From: Azomonas tarimensis
GTDB lineage: Bacteria; Pseudomonadota; Gammaproteobacteria; Pseudomonadales; Pseudomonadaceae
Assembly: GCF_042648805.1 (NCBI RefSeq)
Contig: NZ_JBHRXZ010000006.1
Coordinates: 50,307-114,306, forward strand
DNA length: 64,000 nucleotides
Direction: 5' to 3'
Under the pieces are notes generated by a model. That model was not told the DNA's origin. It made no database searches and saw only the letters and a program-made list of their open reading frames with translations. The position numbers and the translations under genes were made by a program. The first letter of the stretch is position 1. The number at the start of each line of letters is the position of its first letter. Below, one piece after another: positions 34,982 to 43,256 of the stretch.

Positions 34982-35823
34982 CCAGCCTGTCGCTGCCGGC
35001 GCCAGCCAAGCTCAACCTCATGCTGCACATCCTCGGCCGCCGCCCGGATGGCTACCATGAGCTACAGACGCTGTTCCAGTTTCTCGACCATGGCGACACC
35101 CTGGACTTCGGCCTGAGAGACGACGGTGAGATCCGTCTTGAAGCCGATCTCCCCGGCGTTCCCCACGACAGCAACCTCATCGTCCGCGCCGCACGCCTGT
35201 TGCAGGCCGAGGCGGGCCATCGAGCCGGCGCGAACATTCGCCTGCACAAACGCCTGCCCATGGGCGGTGGTATCGGCGGTGGCAGCTCGGACGCGGCCAC
35301 CACCCTGCTCGGCCTGGACCGCCTGTGGAATCTCGGCCTGGGCGAGGACCGCCTGGCCAGGCTAGGCCTGAGCCTGGGCGCCGACGTGCCGGTGTTCGTT
35401 CGCGGTCGTGCCGCCTTTGCCGAGGGCGTGGGCGAGCATCTGACCCCCGTCGAAATCGAAGAACCCTGGTATCTGATTGTTGTTCCACCGGTTTCGGTTA
35501 GCACTGCGGAAATTTTCTCGTCGGCGGAGTTGACACGCGATAGCCCCGCCATTACAGTGCGCACCGTTCTCGAACAGGGCGGTCGAAATGACTGTCAGCC
35601 GGTGGTCGAGAAGCGTTATCCAGAAATTCGTAACGCTTTGATGTTGCTGAACAAATTCGTTTCAGCTAGATTAACCGGCACTGGAGGTTGTGTGTTTGGG
35701 GCCTTCCCCAACAAGACCGAGGCTGATACAGTCGCGGCCCAGCTTCCAGAATCCCTGCCAGGATTCGTAGCCAGAGGCAGCAACATCTCGATGTTGCACC
35801 GACAGCTGGGAACCCTGACCTGA
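34978..35823 (+). CDS. ispE: 4-diphosphocytidyl-2-C-methyl-D-erythritol kinase
   Basis: IspE phosphorylates CDP-ME in the MEP isoprenoid pathway, upstream of the IspA product made elsewhere in this window. The 281-residue GHMP kinase starts LPAPAKLNLMLHILGRRPDG and has the ATP loop PMGGGIGGGSSDAATTLLG near residue 92, plus C-terminal LTGTGGCVFGAF. The 3' half (about 35480-35720) is visibly less GC-rich than neighbouring genes and contains a promoter-like sequence for the downstream tRNA and prs. Confidence 0.95.
   Translation: MTSLSLPAPAKLNLMLHILGRRPDGYHELQTLFQFLDHGDTLDFGLRDDGEIRLEADLPGVPHDSNLIVRAARLLQAEAGHRAGANIRLHKRLPMGGGIGGGSSDAATTLLGLDRLWNLGLGEDRLARLGLSLGADVPVFVRGRAAFAEGVGEHLTPVEIEEPWYLIVVPPVSVSTAEIFSSAELTRDSPAITVRTVLEQGGRNDCQPVVEKRYPEIRNALMLLNKFVSARLTGTGGCVFGAFPNKTEADTVAAQLPESLPGFVARGSNISMLHRQLGTLT
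35530..35558 (+). promoter_or_regulatory. candidate internal promoter in ispE for tRNA-Gln/prs
   Basis: TTGACA at 35530-35535 and TACAGT at 35553-35558 are separated by 17 bp, a good sigma-70 match, on the coding strand within ispE. It reads toward tRNA-Gln and prs, which otherwise have no obvious promoter in the 30-bp gap after ispE. Confidence 0.45.
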
Positions 35824-35853
35824 GACAGGATACCTAAGGTATCTGCACGACAT

Positions 35854-35928
35854 AGGGGCGTCGCCAAGCGGTAAGGCAGCAGGTTTTGATCCTGCCATGC
35901 GTTGGTTCGAATCCAGCCGCCCCTGCCA
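35854..35928 (+). tRNA. tRNA-Gln (UUG)
   Basis: A complete 75-nt cloverleaf: acceptor AGGGGCG pairs with CGCCCCT, discriminator G and encoded CCA; D arm GCCAAGCGGTAAGGC; anticodon stem GCAGG/CCTGC around the loop TTTTGAT with anticodon TTG; T arm with GGTTCGAATCC. It sits between ispE and prs, a position conserved in Pseudomonas and in many gammaproteobacteria. Confidence 0.97.
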
Positions 35929-35936
35929 TATTCTTG

Positions 35937-35987
35937 AAGCTGTTCAAAAACAAGCCGATTCGGTTTTCTTTTTGAACAGCTTTTTAA
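35937..35987 (+). terminator. intrinsic terminator after tRNA-Gln
   Basis: AAGCTGTTCAAAAA (35937-35950) pairs with TTTTTGAACAGCTT (35969-35982), a 14-bp stem with an 18-nt loop, followed by T residues. It ends the lolB-ispE-tRNA transcript before prs, or attenuates read-through into prs. Confidence 0.85.
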
Positions 35988-36021
35988 TTTCAGGCCCAAC
36001 CTCAGCCGGCAGGTATTGCGC

Positions 36022-36963
36022 GTGTCCAAGATGATGGTCTTCACGGGGAACGCTAACCCCGATCTGGCGCGGCGTGTGGTACGTCAGCTGCACATCCCTC
36101 TTGGCGACGCTTCCGTCGGAAAATTCTCCGACGGCGAAGTCAGTGTGGAAATCAACGAAAACGTCCGCGGCAAGGACGTTTTTTTGATTCAGCCGACCTG
36201 CGCACCCACCAATGACAACCTGATGGAGCTGGTGGTGATGGCCGATGCCTTCCGCCGTTCCTCCGCCTCGCGCATCACCGCGGTCATCCCCTACTTCGGC
36301 TATGCCCGCCAGGACCGCCGCCCGCGCTCCGCCCGCGTGGCGATCAGCGCCAAGGTCGTAGCCGACATGCTCGACGTTGTGGGAGTCGACCGGGTCCTGA
36401 CCGTTGACCTGCATGCGGACCAGATCCAGGGCTTTTTCGACATTCCAGTGGACAACATCTACGGCTCGCCGGTGCTGGTGGACGATATCCAGAGCCAGCG
36501 CTTCGAGAACCTGATGATCGTTTCTCCCGACATCGGCGGCGTGGTGCGCGCCCGCGCAGTCGCCAAATCGCTCGGCGTGGACCTTGCGATCATCGACAAG
36601 CGCCGCCCCAAGGCAAACCAGTCGGAAGTCATGCACATCATCGGCGATGTGGAAAACCGCACCTGCGTGCTGGTTGACGACATGGTCGATACCGCCGGAA
36701 CCCTGTGCCACGCCGCCAAGGCCCTGAAGGACCATGGCGCGGCCAAGGTCTACGCCTACTGCACTCACCCCATCCTTTCCGGTCGCGCCATCGAAAACCT
36801 CGAGGGTTCGGTGCTGGACGAGCTGGTGGTGACCAATACCGTTCCGCTGTCGCCTGCGGCGCAAGCCTGCGCCAACATCCGCCAGCTGGATATTGCACCC
36901 GTGGTTGCCGAGGCGGTACGCCGCATCAGCAACGAAGAATCGATCAGCGCGATGTTTCGCTAG
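36022..36963 (+). CDS. prs: ribose-phosphate pyrophosphokinase
   Basis: Prs makes PRPP from ribose 5-phosphate and ATP, the substrate used by Hpt and Upp in this same window. A GTG start at 36022 (then SKMMVFTGNANPDLARR) gives 313 residues, the P. aeruginosa length; a TTG six bases earlier is also open. The ATP loop (RQDRRPRSARVAISAK) and PRPP-binding VLVDDMVDTAGTLCHAAKAL are present. A terminator separates it from rplY. Confidence 0.96.
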   Translation: MSKMMVFTGNANPDLARRVVRQLHIPLGDASVGKFSDGEVSVEINENVRGKDVFLIQPTCAPTNDNLMELVVMADAFRRSSASRITAVIPYFGYARQDRRPRSARVAISAKVVADMLDVVGVDRVLTVDLHADQIQGFFDIPVDNIYGSPVLVDDIQSQRFENLMIVSPDIGGVVRARAVAKSLGVDLAIIDKRRPKANQSEVMHIIGDVENRTCVLVDDMVDTAGTLCHAAKALKDHGAAKVYAYCTHPILSGRAIENLEGSVLDELVVTNTVPLSPAAQACANIRQLDIAPVVAEAVRRISNEESISAMFR

Positions 36964-36983
36964 AGCTCGCGCCGATCATCCAT

Positions 36984-37003
36984 GCCCCGACTTCGGGGCT
37001 TTT
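36984..37003 (+). terminator. short intrinsic terminator after prs
   Basis: GCCCCG pairs with CGGGGC around an ACTT loop, followed by four T, 20 bp after the prs stop. The stem is only 6 bp, so partial read-through to rplY is likely. Confidence 0.7.
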
Positions 37004-37065
37004 GCTCACCGTCCGGGGGCGCTGGTCGCAAGTGCCCCGTTCGGCTGACACATCGGAGAAATGAA

Positions 37066-37677
37066 ATGACCGACTTCACCCTGAATGCCGAAGTGCGTTC
37101 CGACCTGGGGAAAGGTGCGAGCCGCCGCCTGCGTCGTAACGCTGCCATGATCCCTGCCGTGATCTACGGCGGCGACAAGACCCCGCAATCCGTCAGCCTG
37201 GTGGCCAAGGATGTCGCCAAGCTGCTGGAAAACGAGGCTGCCTTCAGCCACGTGATCGATCTCAAGGTCGAAGGCGCCAACGAGTCCGTACTGATCAAGG
37301 CGCTGCAGCGTCACCCGGCCAAGGGCTATGTGATGCACGTGGATTTCCTGCGCGCCGTGGCTGATCACAAGCTGACCGCTGTTGTTCCGCTGCACTACCT
37401 CAACCAGGATTCCTGCATTGGCGTGAAGCAGCAGGGCGGTGAGATCCTGCACAACCTGAACGAAGTGGAAGTGAGCTGCCTGCCGAAGGACCTGCCTGAG
37501 TTCATCGAAGTGGACATGGCCAATGTCGAGCTGGGCCAGACCCTGCACCTGACCGATCTCAAGCTGCCCGAAGGCGTACAGCTGGCCGCACTGGCACACG
37601 GCAGCGACCTGCCGGTCGCCAACGTCCATGCCACCCGCGTGGCCAAGGACAGCACCGAGGAAGGCGCCGCCGAGTAA
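37066..37677 (+). CDS. rplY: 50S ribosomal protein L25 (long, CTC form)
   Basis: L25 binds 5S rRNA. The ATG at 37066 (MTDFTLNAEVRSDLGKGAS) is preceded by GGAGAAATGAA and gives 203 residues; this is the two-domain TL5/CTC form with a C-terminal beta domain (about 100-190), unlike the 94-residue E. coli L25. It lies between prs and pth as in other Pseudomonas. Confidence 0.95.
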   Translation: MTDFTLNAEVRSDLGKGASRRLRRNAAMIPAVIYGGDKTPQSVSLVAKDVAKLLENEAAFSHVIDLKVEGANESVLIKALQRHPAKGYVMHVDFLRAVADHKLTAVVPLHYLNQDSCIGVKQQGGEILHNLNEVEVSCLPKDLPEFIEVDMANVELGQTLHLTDLKLPEGVQLAALAHGSDLPVANVHATRVAKDSTEEGAAE

Positions 37678-37722
37678 TCTCGGTCCCTGATTCGGCTTTG
37701 AGCAGACGAGAGGGCTTCTGAC

Positions 37723-38307
37723 GTGACTGCCGTGAAACTGATCGTCGGCCTGGGTAACCCCGGCCCCGAATACGACCAGACCCGGCATAACGCAGGGGCC
37801 CTTTTCGTTGAGAAGCTCGCCGCGCGCGAAGGCGTCTCCCTGAGCCCTGACCGCAAGTATTTCGGGCTGGTCGGCAGGTTTCGCCATCAAGGCGAAGACA
37901 TTCGCCTGCTGATCCCCACCACCTTCATGAACCGCAGTGGTCAGGCCGTCTCCGCATTGGCCGGGTTCTACCGGATTCCCCCGGACGCCATCCTGGTGGC
38001 CCACGACGAGCTCGACCTGCCGCCCGGCGTCGCCAAGCTCAAGCAGGGCGGCGGACATGGCGGACACAACGGGCTGCGCGACATCATTGCCCGGCTCGCC
38101 AACCAGAATACCTTCTACCGCCTGCGCCTGGGCATTGGCCATCCCGGTCACGCCAGCCTGGTCACCGGCCATGTGCTCGGCCGCGCGCCCCGCGACGAGC
38201 AGGAAAAACTCGACGCCAGCATCGACTTCGCCCTGGATGTCGTCCCGGAAGTGCTTTCCGGCGACTGGACCCGGGCCATGCAGCGCCTGCACAGCCAGAA
38301 GGCCTGA
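37723..38307 (+). CDS. pth: peptidyl-tRNA hydrolase
   Basis: Pth releases peptides from prematurely dissociated peptidyl-tRNA. The GTG start at 37723 gives 194 residues beginning VTAVKLIVGLGNPGPEYDQT, with the catalytic His of TRHNAG near residue 22, the FMNRSG motif near 68 and the Asp of AHDELDLPPG near 95. ychF follows 21 bp later. The rplY-pth-ychF order is typical. Confidence 0.96.
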   Translation: MTAVKLIVGLGNPGPEYDQTRHNAGALFVEKLAAREGVSLSPDRKYFGLVGRFRHQGEDIRLLIPTTFMNRSGQAVSALAGFYRIPPDAILVAHDELDLPPGVAKLKQGGGHGGHNGLRDIIARLANQNTFYRLRLGIGHPGHASLVTGHVLGRAPRDEQEKLDASIDFALDVVPEVLSGDWTRAMQRLHSQKA

Positions 38308-38328
38308 ACCTATCACGAGGCAACACCC

Positions 38329-39429
38329 ATGGGATTCAACTGCGGCATCGTCGGCCTGCCCAACGTCGGCAAGTCCACCCTGTTCAATGCATTGACCAAG
38401 TCCGGTATCGCGGCGGAGAACTTCCCCTTCTGCACCATCGAGCCCAACAGCGGCGTGGTGCCGATGCCCGACCCGCGCCTCGATGCCCTGGCGGCGATCG
38501 TCAAGCCCGAGCGGGTGATCCCCACCACCATGGAATTCGTCGACATCGCCGGCCTGGTCGAAGGTGCCTCCAAGGGTGAGGGCCTGGGCAACAAGTTTCT
38601 CGCCAACATCCGTGAGACCGACGCCATCGCCCACGTGGTCCGCTGCTTCGAAGACGAGAACGTCATTCACGTCTCCAACAGCGTCGATCCCAAGCGGGAC
38701 ATCGAGATCATCGACCTGGAGCTGATCTTCGCCGACCTGGAAAGCTGCGAAAAGCAGCTGCAGCGGGTCATCCGCAGCGCCAAGGGTGGCGACAAGGAAG
38801 CCGTTGCGCAAAAGGCTCTGCTGGAAAAGCTGATCCCCCATTTCAGCGAGGGCAAGCCGGCCCGCACCCTGATGAAAACCCTCGGTGAGGATGAGAAACA
38901 GCTGGTTCGTGGCTTTCACCTGCTCACCAGCAAACCGGTGATGTACATCGCCAACGTGGCCGAGGACGGCTTCGAGAACAACCCCTATCTGGACGTGGTG
39001 AACGCCATTGCCGCCGACGAAGGTGCCGTGGTGGTCCCGGTGTGCAACAAGATCGAGGCGGAAATCGCCGAACTCGAGGACGGCGAGGAAAAGGACATGT
39101 TCCTCGAGTCCCTCGGCCTCGAAGAGCCCGGCCTCAATCGAGTCATCCGTGCCGGCTATGAATTGCTCAACCTGCAGACCTACTTCACTGCCGGGGTCAA
39201 GGAAGTCCGTGCCTGGACGGTCCGCATCGGCGCCACCGCGCCCCAGTCCGCCGCGGTCATCCACACCGACTTCGAGAAAGGCTTCATCCGTGCCGAAGTC
39301 GTCGCCTATGACGACTTCATCCAGTACAAGGGCGAAGCCGGCGCCAAGGAAGCGGGCAAATGGCGCCTGGAAGGCAAGGAGTACATCGTCAAGGACGGCG
39401 ACGTGATGCATTTCAGATTCAACGTCTAG
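38329..39429 (+). CDS. ychF: redox-regulated ATPase YchF (Obg family)
   Basis: YchF is an Obg-type P-loop NTPase that prefers ATP and associates with ribosomes. The 366-residue protein has the G1 loop GLPNVGKSTLFNAL at residues 8-21, DIAGLVEGASKGEGLGNKFL near 70, the altered G4-type site (CNKIEAEIA near 240) and a C-terminal TGS domain (FTAGVKEVRAWTV on). A terminator follows its stop. Confidence 0.96.
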   Translation: MGFNCGIVGLPNVGKSTLFNALTKSGIAAENFPFCTIEPNSGVVPMPDPRLDALAAIVKPERVIPTTMEFVDIAGLVEGASKGEGLGNKFLANIRETDAIAHVVRCFEDENVIHVSNSVDPKRDIEIIDLELIFADLESCEKQLQRVIRSAKGGDKEAVAQKALLEKLIPHFSEGKPARTLMKTLGEDEKQLVRGFHLLTSKPVMYIANVAEDGFENNPYLDVVNAIAADEGAVVVPVCNKIEAEIAELEDGEEKDMFLESLGLEEPGLNRVIRAGYELLNLQTYFTAGVKEVRAWTVRIGATAPQSAAVIHTDFEKGFIRAEVVAYDDFIQYKGEAGAKEAGKWRLEGKEYIVKDGDVMHFRFNV

Positions 39430-39459
39430 CGCGTTCTGACACCTCTCGGTGGACACCTG

Positions 39460-39494
39460 ACCCCTTGAAGCACGCGCGGCTCAAGGGGTTTTTG
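39460..39494 (+). terminator. intrinsic terminator after ychF
   Basis: ACCCCTTGA (39460-39468) pairs with TCAAGGGGT (39481-39489) around a 12-nt loop and runs into TTTTTG. It ends the rplY-pth-ychF transcript. The next 150 bp to the TonB receptor gene hold no recognised gene. Confidence 0.88.
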
Positions 39495-39647
39495 TTGTCT
39501 ACCGATCAGTTGCCGGCCAGGCAGGTTCGAAGCAAGCCCGAGGCTTTACCGAACAGGGCCTTAGCGACCAGTCCGGAGCATAAGCGGGCCTCGCCGCGTT
39601 CGAGCGCAAGGCCTTTTCATTGCCGACCTGCATGGCTGCCAGACCAG

Positions 39648-41651
39648 CTAGAACTCGACCCTCACCCCTGCGTACAGCGTCCGCCCCGGCGCCGGCTCAT
39701 AGTAGTAACCGAAGTTGTCGTTAATGCGCAGGTTGTCGTAGTAGTCGCGGTCGAACAGGTTGTCGATGCCGACGTAGGGCTCCCAGAGCTGGCCACCCTG
39801 CAGCAGGCGCCAGCCGAGGCGGGCGTTGCCCACGGCGTAGCCGGAGACCCGGCTGGCGTTGGCGTTGTCGGCGTACTGCTCGTCGTGGGCGCTCAGGTTG
39901 ACCCTTGCGTACCAGCTTTCCCGGTCGTAGCTGACCTCGCCGAACAGGCTCTGGCGCGGGACGCCGGCGATGCGGTTGCCGTCGAAGTCCTGGAACCGGT
40001 CGAAGCGGAAGTCGTTGTAGGTCCAGGCGCCGGTCAGGCGCCAGTGCGGGCCGATCAGCCACTGGGCGCTCAGCTCCACGCCGTCGCGGCTGGAGCGGCC
40101 GGCGTTGGTGTAGAAGGTGCGCCCATTCAGCACCACAGGTACCAGTTCGTCCTCGATGCGCATGCTGTACAGCACTGCCTCGTAGCGCAACCCGGGCCGC
40201 TCGCCCTTGAAGCCCAGCTCGCGGTTGGTCGCCCGCGCCGGGCCGAGGGAGGGATTGAAGCCGCCACCGGACGGGTTGGCCAGTTCGTTGATGGTCGGCG
40301 TCTCGAACGAGGTGGCATACCGGGCGTAGACCACGTGATGGGGGTCGAGCCGGCGGCTGAGGCCGAGGCTGTAGTTCCAGTCGTCCAGGGTCTCGCCACC
40401 GGAGGCGTCGCCATCGCTCAGATAGCGATCCTTGGCCCGCAGCCTGACGCGGTCGTAGCGCAGGCCGGTGGTGAGCAGCCAGGCGTCGGTGAGGCTCAGA
40501 TGGTTTTCCAGGAACAGCCCGGCGCTGTCGGCGGACTCCCGCTGGCGCTGGGTCAGCGCACCGGTCGTGCCGCCGACCAGGTTGTTGTGGCGGCTGCGTT
40601 CGTCTCGCTGGCTTTCCAGATCGAGGCCGAGGGTGAGCCGGTTGGGCAGGCCGGCCCACTCGCGGCTGAAGGTCCGCTGGGCGCCAACCCCGGCGAACCA
40701 GCGATCGAAGGCGGTCTGCCCGTTCGCCATCACCGGCAGGCGATTGCCGAACTCGCGACGACCGTAATAGCTGCGCAACTGGTAGCTGTCGTCATCGGCG
40801 GTGCGGCCGTCCCAGACCAGCGACAGGCGCTGCTGGCGAATCCACTCGTCGGAGTCGAACTGCAGGCTCTGGGGCCGCGCCTGGGAACGGCCGGCGCGCA
40901 CCTGGGCGAGGGTCAAGGCACCGGGGTCCTCGGCGCGGTTGTCCAGCGCGTGCAGGGTGGCGCCAAGCGTACCGCCCTCACCTTCCCAGCGCAGCTTACC
41001 GGTGAGGTTGTTGAGTTCGGCGGTGCCCTGGGGACGATAGCCATCGAGACGGGTGGTGCTCACCGCCAGAAGCCCGCCCAGCGCGCCGACGCTGCCGCTG
41101 GTTTCGGCACGTGCCCGCCGGTAGCCCAGCTCGGCCCCGGTGACTTCCACCTGGTGCCGCGGGGTCTCGCCCGGCTGGCGTGTCTCGATGGAGAGCACCC
41201 CGCCGGCGGCATTGCCATGGATGGTGGAGGACGGGCCGCGAATGACCTCGATGCGCTCCACCAGGGACGGGTCCAGCCCGTCCATCTCGGTCTGCCCGTC
41301 GGGCATGGTCAGCGGCACGCCATCGACCAGCACCCGCACGCCGCGCACGCCAAAGCTGGAACGGGCGCCGAAGCCACGGATCGACAGGCGCATCCCCTGG
41401 GCCAGGTTGTAGCGGCTCTGGGGCACCGCGCCCGGGATCGGCGCCAGCAGGCTGTCGAGGCTGAGCAACTGCTCGCCGGGCTGGTCCTCCACCTCGCGAG
41501 TGCCCACCGACAGCGGCAGGGTCAGCCAGTCGGATTCGGCGCGGGGCGAGGTGATCAGCAGCGGGTCGAGGGTCAGGGGATCGCCTGTCTGGGCAAGGGC
41601 GGGAGTTGCTGTCAGTGCTAGCGAACCCGTCAGGATAAATCGGAACTTCAT
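39648..41651 (-). CDS. TonB-dependent outer-membrane receptor
   Basis: A 667-residue outer-membrane receptor. It has a signal peptide ending near TPALA (residue 20), a possible TonB box LDPLLITSP near 28-36, a plug domain (about 45-160, with GARSSFGVRGVRVLVDGVPL and the ERIEVIRGPSSTIHGNAAGG signature) and a 22-strand barrel ending in a C-terminal Phe (AGVRVEF). Late motifs VYARYATSFETPTINELANP and NLFDRDYYDN are typical of siderophore or cofactor receptors. No neighbouring biosynthetic or ABC genes identify the ligand. No Fur box or cobalamin riboswitch was found in the 227 bp upstream. Confidence 0.9.
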   Translation of the reverse strand: MKFRFILTGSLALTATPALAQTGDPLTLDPLLITSPRAESDWLTLPLSVGTREVEDQPGEQLLSLDSLLAPIPGAVPQSRYNLAQGMRLSIRGFGARSSFGVRGVRVLVDGVPLTMPDGQTEMDGLDPSLVERIEVIRGPSSTIHGNAAGGVLSIETRQPGETPRHQVEVTGAELGYRRARAETSGSVGALGGLLAVSTTRLDGYRPQGTAELNNLTGKLRWEGEGGTLGATLHALDNRAEDPGALTLAQVRAGRSQARPQSLQFDSDEWIRQQRLSLVWDGRTADDDSYQLRSYYGRREFGNRLPVMANGQTAFDRWFAGVGAQRTFSREWAGLPNRLTLGLDLESQRDERSRHNNLVGGTTGALTQRQRESADSAGLFLENHLSLTDAWLLTTGLRYDRVRLRAKDRYLSDGDASGGETLDDWNYSLGLSRRLDPHHVVYARYATSFETPTINELANPSGGGFNPSLGPARATNRELGFKGERPGLRYEAVLYSMRIEDELVPVVLNGRTFYTNAGRSSRDGVELSAQWLIGPHWRLTGAWTYNDFRFDRFQDFDGNRIAGVPRQSLFGEVSYDRESWYARVNLSAHDEQYADNANASRVSGYAVGNARLGWRLLQGGQLWEPYVGIDNLFDRDYYDNLRINDNFGYYYEPAPGRTLYAGVRVEF

Positions 41652-41878
41652 GATGGTGCCGGTCCCTATGCCGCGGTTCGGGCCTCATTACCCGTCCGGT
41701 TACTGTAGATCAAATGCGCGACCGGCCGACTGCTGTCCTGGCAGCTGCGCCCGTCATTACGGGCAGGCACCTCATCGCTCCCCAGGTGATTTGTTCATCC
41801 AGAGGTCCATAGGGTCAAGCGCGGGGAAGAAAGTGCCTCTGCGGGCTCGCAGCCGCCACACACTCAGGGGTATGGTTT

Positions 41879-42904
41879 TCAAGAAACCGTCTCCTGGTGG
41901 AAGTCCAGTGCGGCCAGGTTCTTGTCCTTTGCCTCGATCATCATGTCGAAACGATCGAGAAAAGTGGCCGCGTAGCGATTGCACCCGCGGTTCCACATCC
42001 GCTTGCTGTGTCCATAGAGCACCCGTTTGCTCACCTTGGCCAATACCGCCGGCATCTCTAGTCGCTCCTCGTTCGAGAAGCCCAGCTCCATCAATGATTC
42101 AGGTGGCTGCGAGTAGTGCATCACCGGCCGCACCCCTTTCCAGCTGTCGATAATGCGGGCTACACGGGGGTCGTCCGGTTCGATGTAGCGCTCTTCGTTG
42201 ATCCAGCAATGGTGGATGTCCAGCACCACAGGCGCCAGGTCCGCCAGCGCCAGGCACTCGTCGACGCCGTAGATCTTTTCCTCGTTCTCAAAGGTAATGC
42301 AGTTGCGCGCCACTTCCGAAAGTCGCGCCCAGACCGCCCGGATGCCCTCGCCGCCCAGACGACCGGCGATATGCAGGTTGCACTTGAAGTCCTGAAACTG
42401 GCGACCGAAGCCCATCATGCGGATCATGTCGGCGTGATATTCGAACTCGGCGAGGCTGTTGTCGACCACGTGGGCCTTGTCCGAACCCAGCACGCAGTAC
42501 TGTCCCGGATGAAACGACAACCGCACGCCCAACTCACGGGCCCGCTCGCCGATCTCACCGAACCGCGTCGCCAGCCGGTCCTGAACCTCGTGGCGCTGAT
42601 AGAAGTCGGCGACCTCGGGGTGACTGTAGAACGGCAGAAGGTCGCTGCTCAAACGCAGCATCCGCAGGCCCGGCGGCAACGTGCCGACGTAGTCCAGCAT
42701 CCGCAACTGTGCGTCGAGGTTGTGCAGCATCACCTCATGCAGCTTTTCCTCGGCGCGATCCCGCGGAACGCTGTTGATCCAGCGCAGCGTGGTGGTGCGC
42801 GGGTTGAAGGCGCGCTCGATTTCCTCCAGCGCCTTGAGCGCAAGACTGTGGCCGGGATGGCGATACTGGCAAGCGAAACCGATTCTGCCCATGGGCTTAT
42901 TCAT
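41879..42904 (-). CDS. uvsE: UV DNA damage endonuclease (UvsE/UvdE family)
   Basis: A 341-residue TIM-barrel nuclease that nicks 5' of UV photoproducts and other distortions, starting an alternative to nucleotide excision repair. Family features: RMLRLSSDLLPFYSH at 81-95, LSFHPGQY with His132, NLHIAG with His178, TFENEEKIYGVDECL with Glu206, VVLDIHHCWIN with Asp229 and His231, HYSQP with His263, and the C-terminal MIEAKDKNLAAL. The Lys expected just before HYS in Thermus UVDE (from memory) is not obvious here (PVMHYS), worth an alignment. No clear ribosome binding site; an ATG at 42892 is an alternative. It is not common in Pseudomonas and may be acquired. Confidence 0.85.
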   Translation of the reverse strand: MNKPMGRIGFACQYRHPGHSLALKALEEIERAFNPRTTTLRWINSVPRDRAEEKLHEVMLHNLDAQLRMLDYVGTLPPGLRMLRLSSDLLPFYSHPEVADFYQRHEVQDRLATRFGEIGERARELGVRLSFHPGQYCVLGSDKAHVVDNSLAEFEYHADMIRMMGFGRQFQDFKCNLHIAGRLGGEGIRAVWARLSEVARNCITFENEEKIYGVDECLALADLAPVVLDIHHCWINEERYIEPDDPRVARIIDSWKGVRPVMHYSQPPESLMELGFSNEERLEMPAVLAKVSKRVLYGHSKRMWNRGCNRYAATFLDRFDMMIEAKDKNLAALDFHQETVS

Positions 42905-43040
42905 TCATGACACATGCAGCTGTGGACGCCGAATCCGCCCGCCAGTGCCCAGATACTGGACCGGTGGCCCTCCCGAGACGACCTGCCCGGGTCCGCCGCC
43001 GCCCCTTTGGAACGGCAGTGAAGTTAGATAAAACAAAGGC

Positions 43041-43069
43041 TTGACAGCCACCAGAAGCGAAACAATAAT
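43041..43069 (+). promoter_or_regulatory. sigma-70 promoter of tRNA-Met
   Basis: TTGACA (43041-43046) and AATAAT (43064-43069) with a 17-bp spacer, ending 13 bp before the tRNA 5' end. A short GC-rich discriminator (GCGCGCC) follows the -10, as in stringently controlled stable-RNA promoters. Confidence 0.85.
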
Positions 43070-43082
43070 GCGCGCCTCGAAT

Positions 43083-43159
43083 GGCTACGTAGCTCAGTTG
43101 GTTAGAGCACGGCATTCATAATGCTGGGGTCCGGGGTTCAAGTCCCTGCGTAGCCACCA
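43083..43159 (+). tRNA. tRNA-Met (CAU, elongator type)
   Basis: A complete 77-nt cloverleaf: acceptor GGCTACG/CGTAGCC with encoded ACCA; D arm with AGCTCAGTTGGTTAGAGC; anticodon loop TTCATAA (CAT); T arm GGGGTTCAAGTCCC. The paired position 1-72 and the D-arm form indicate the elongator, not the initiator. Confidence 0.95.
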
Positions 43160-43167
43160 TATTCTCG

Positions 43168-43193
43168 AAGGGTCAGCGAAAGCTGGCCCTTTG
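43168..43193 (+). terminator. terminator after tRNA-Met
   Basis: AAGGGTCAGC pairs with GCTGGCCCTT around a GAAA tetraloop (10 bp with one T-G pair), then TGTGCTTT. The T tract is imperfect. Confidence 0.7.
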
Positions 43194-43256
43194 TGCTTTC
43201 TGGCATGGCAGAATGTAGCCACAAGGCAGGATGCCATCGAGTGCAGGATCAGGACG

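Noticed and set aside
37006..39456. 816-codon open frame on the minus strand opposite rplY, pth and ychF
   Set aside because: It is antisense to three well-supported genes and its sequence matches no family. High GC at third codon positions commonly opens such frames; similar ones opposite eutB, the TonB receptor, secY and katA-rpoA were dropped for the same reason.
41800..41830. CTTGACCCTATGG resembling a MerR/CueR-type promoter, minus strand
   Set aside because: The mirrored half-site and a -10 at 19-20 bp are missing, and it lies near the 3' end of uvsE.
41652..41878. Possible cobalamin riboswitch or Fur box before the TonB receptor gene
   Set aside because: The conserved riboswitch core (GCCACTG box with adjoining elements) and the GATAAT-type Fur repeats are not found in this stretch.
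35824..43160. Integration sites for genomic islands at tRNA-Gln or tRNA-Met
   Set aside because: Both tRNA genes are intact and flanked by core or short spacer sequence. No integrase and no duplicated 3' tRNA segment is seen beside either.
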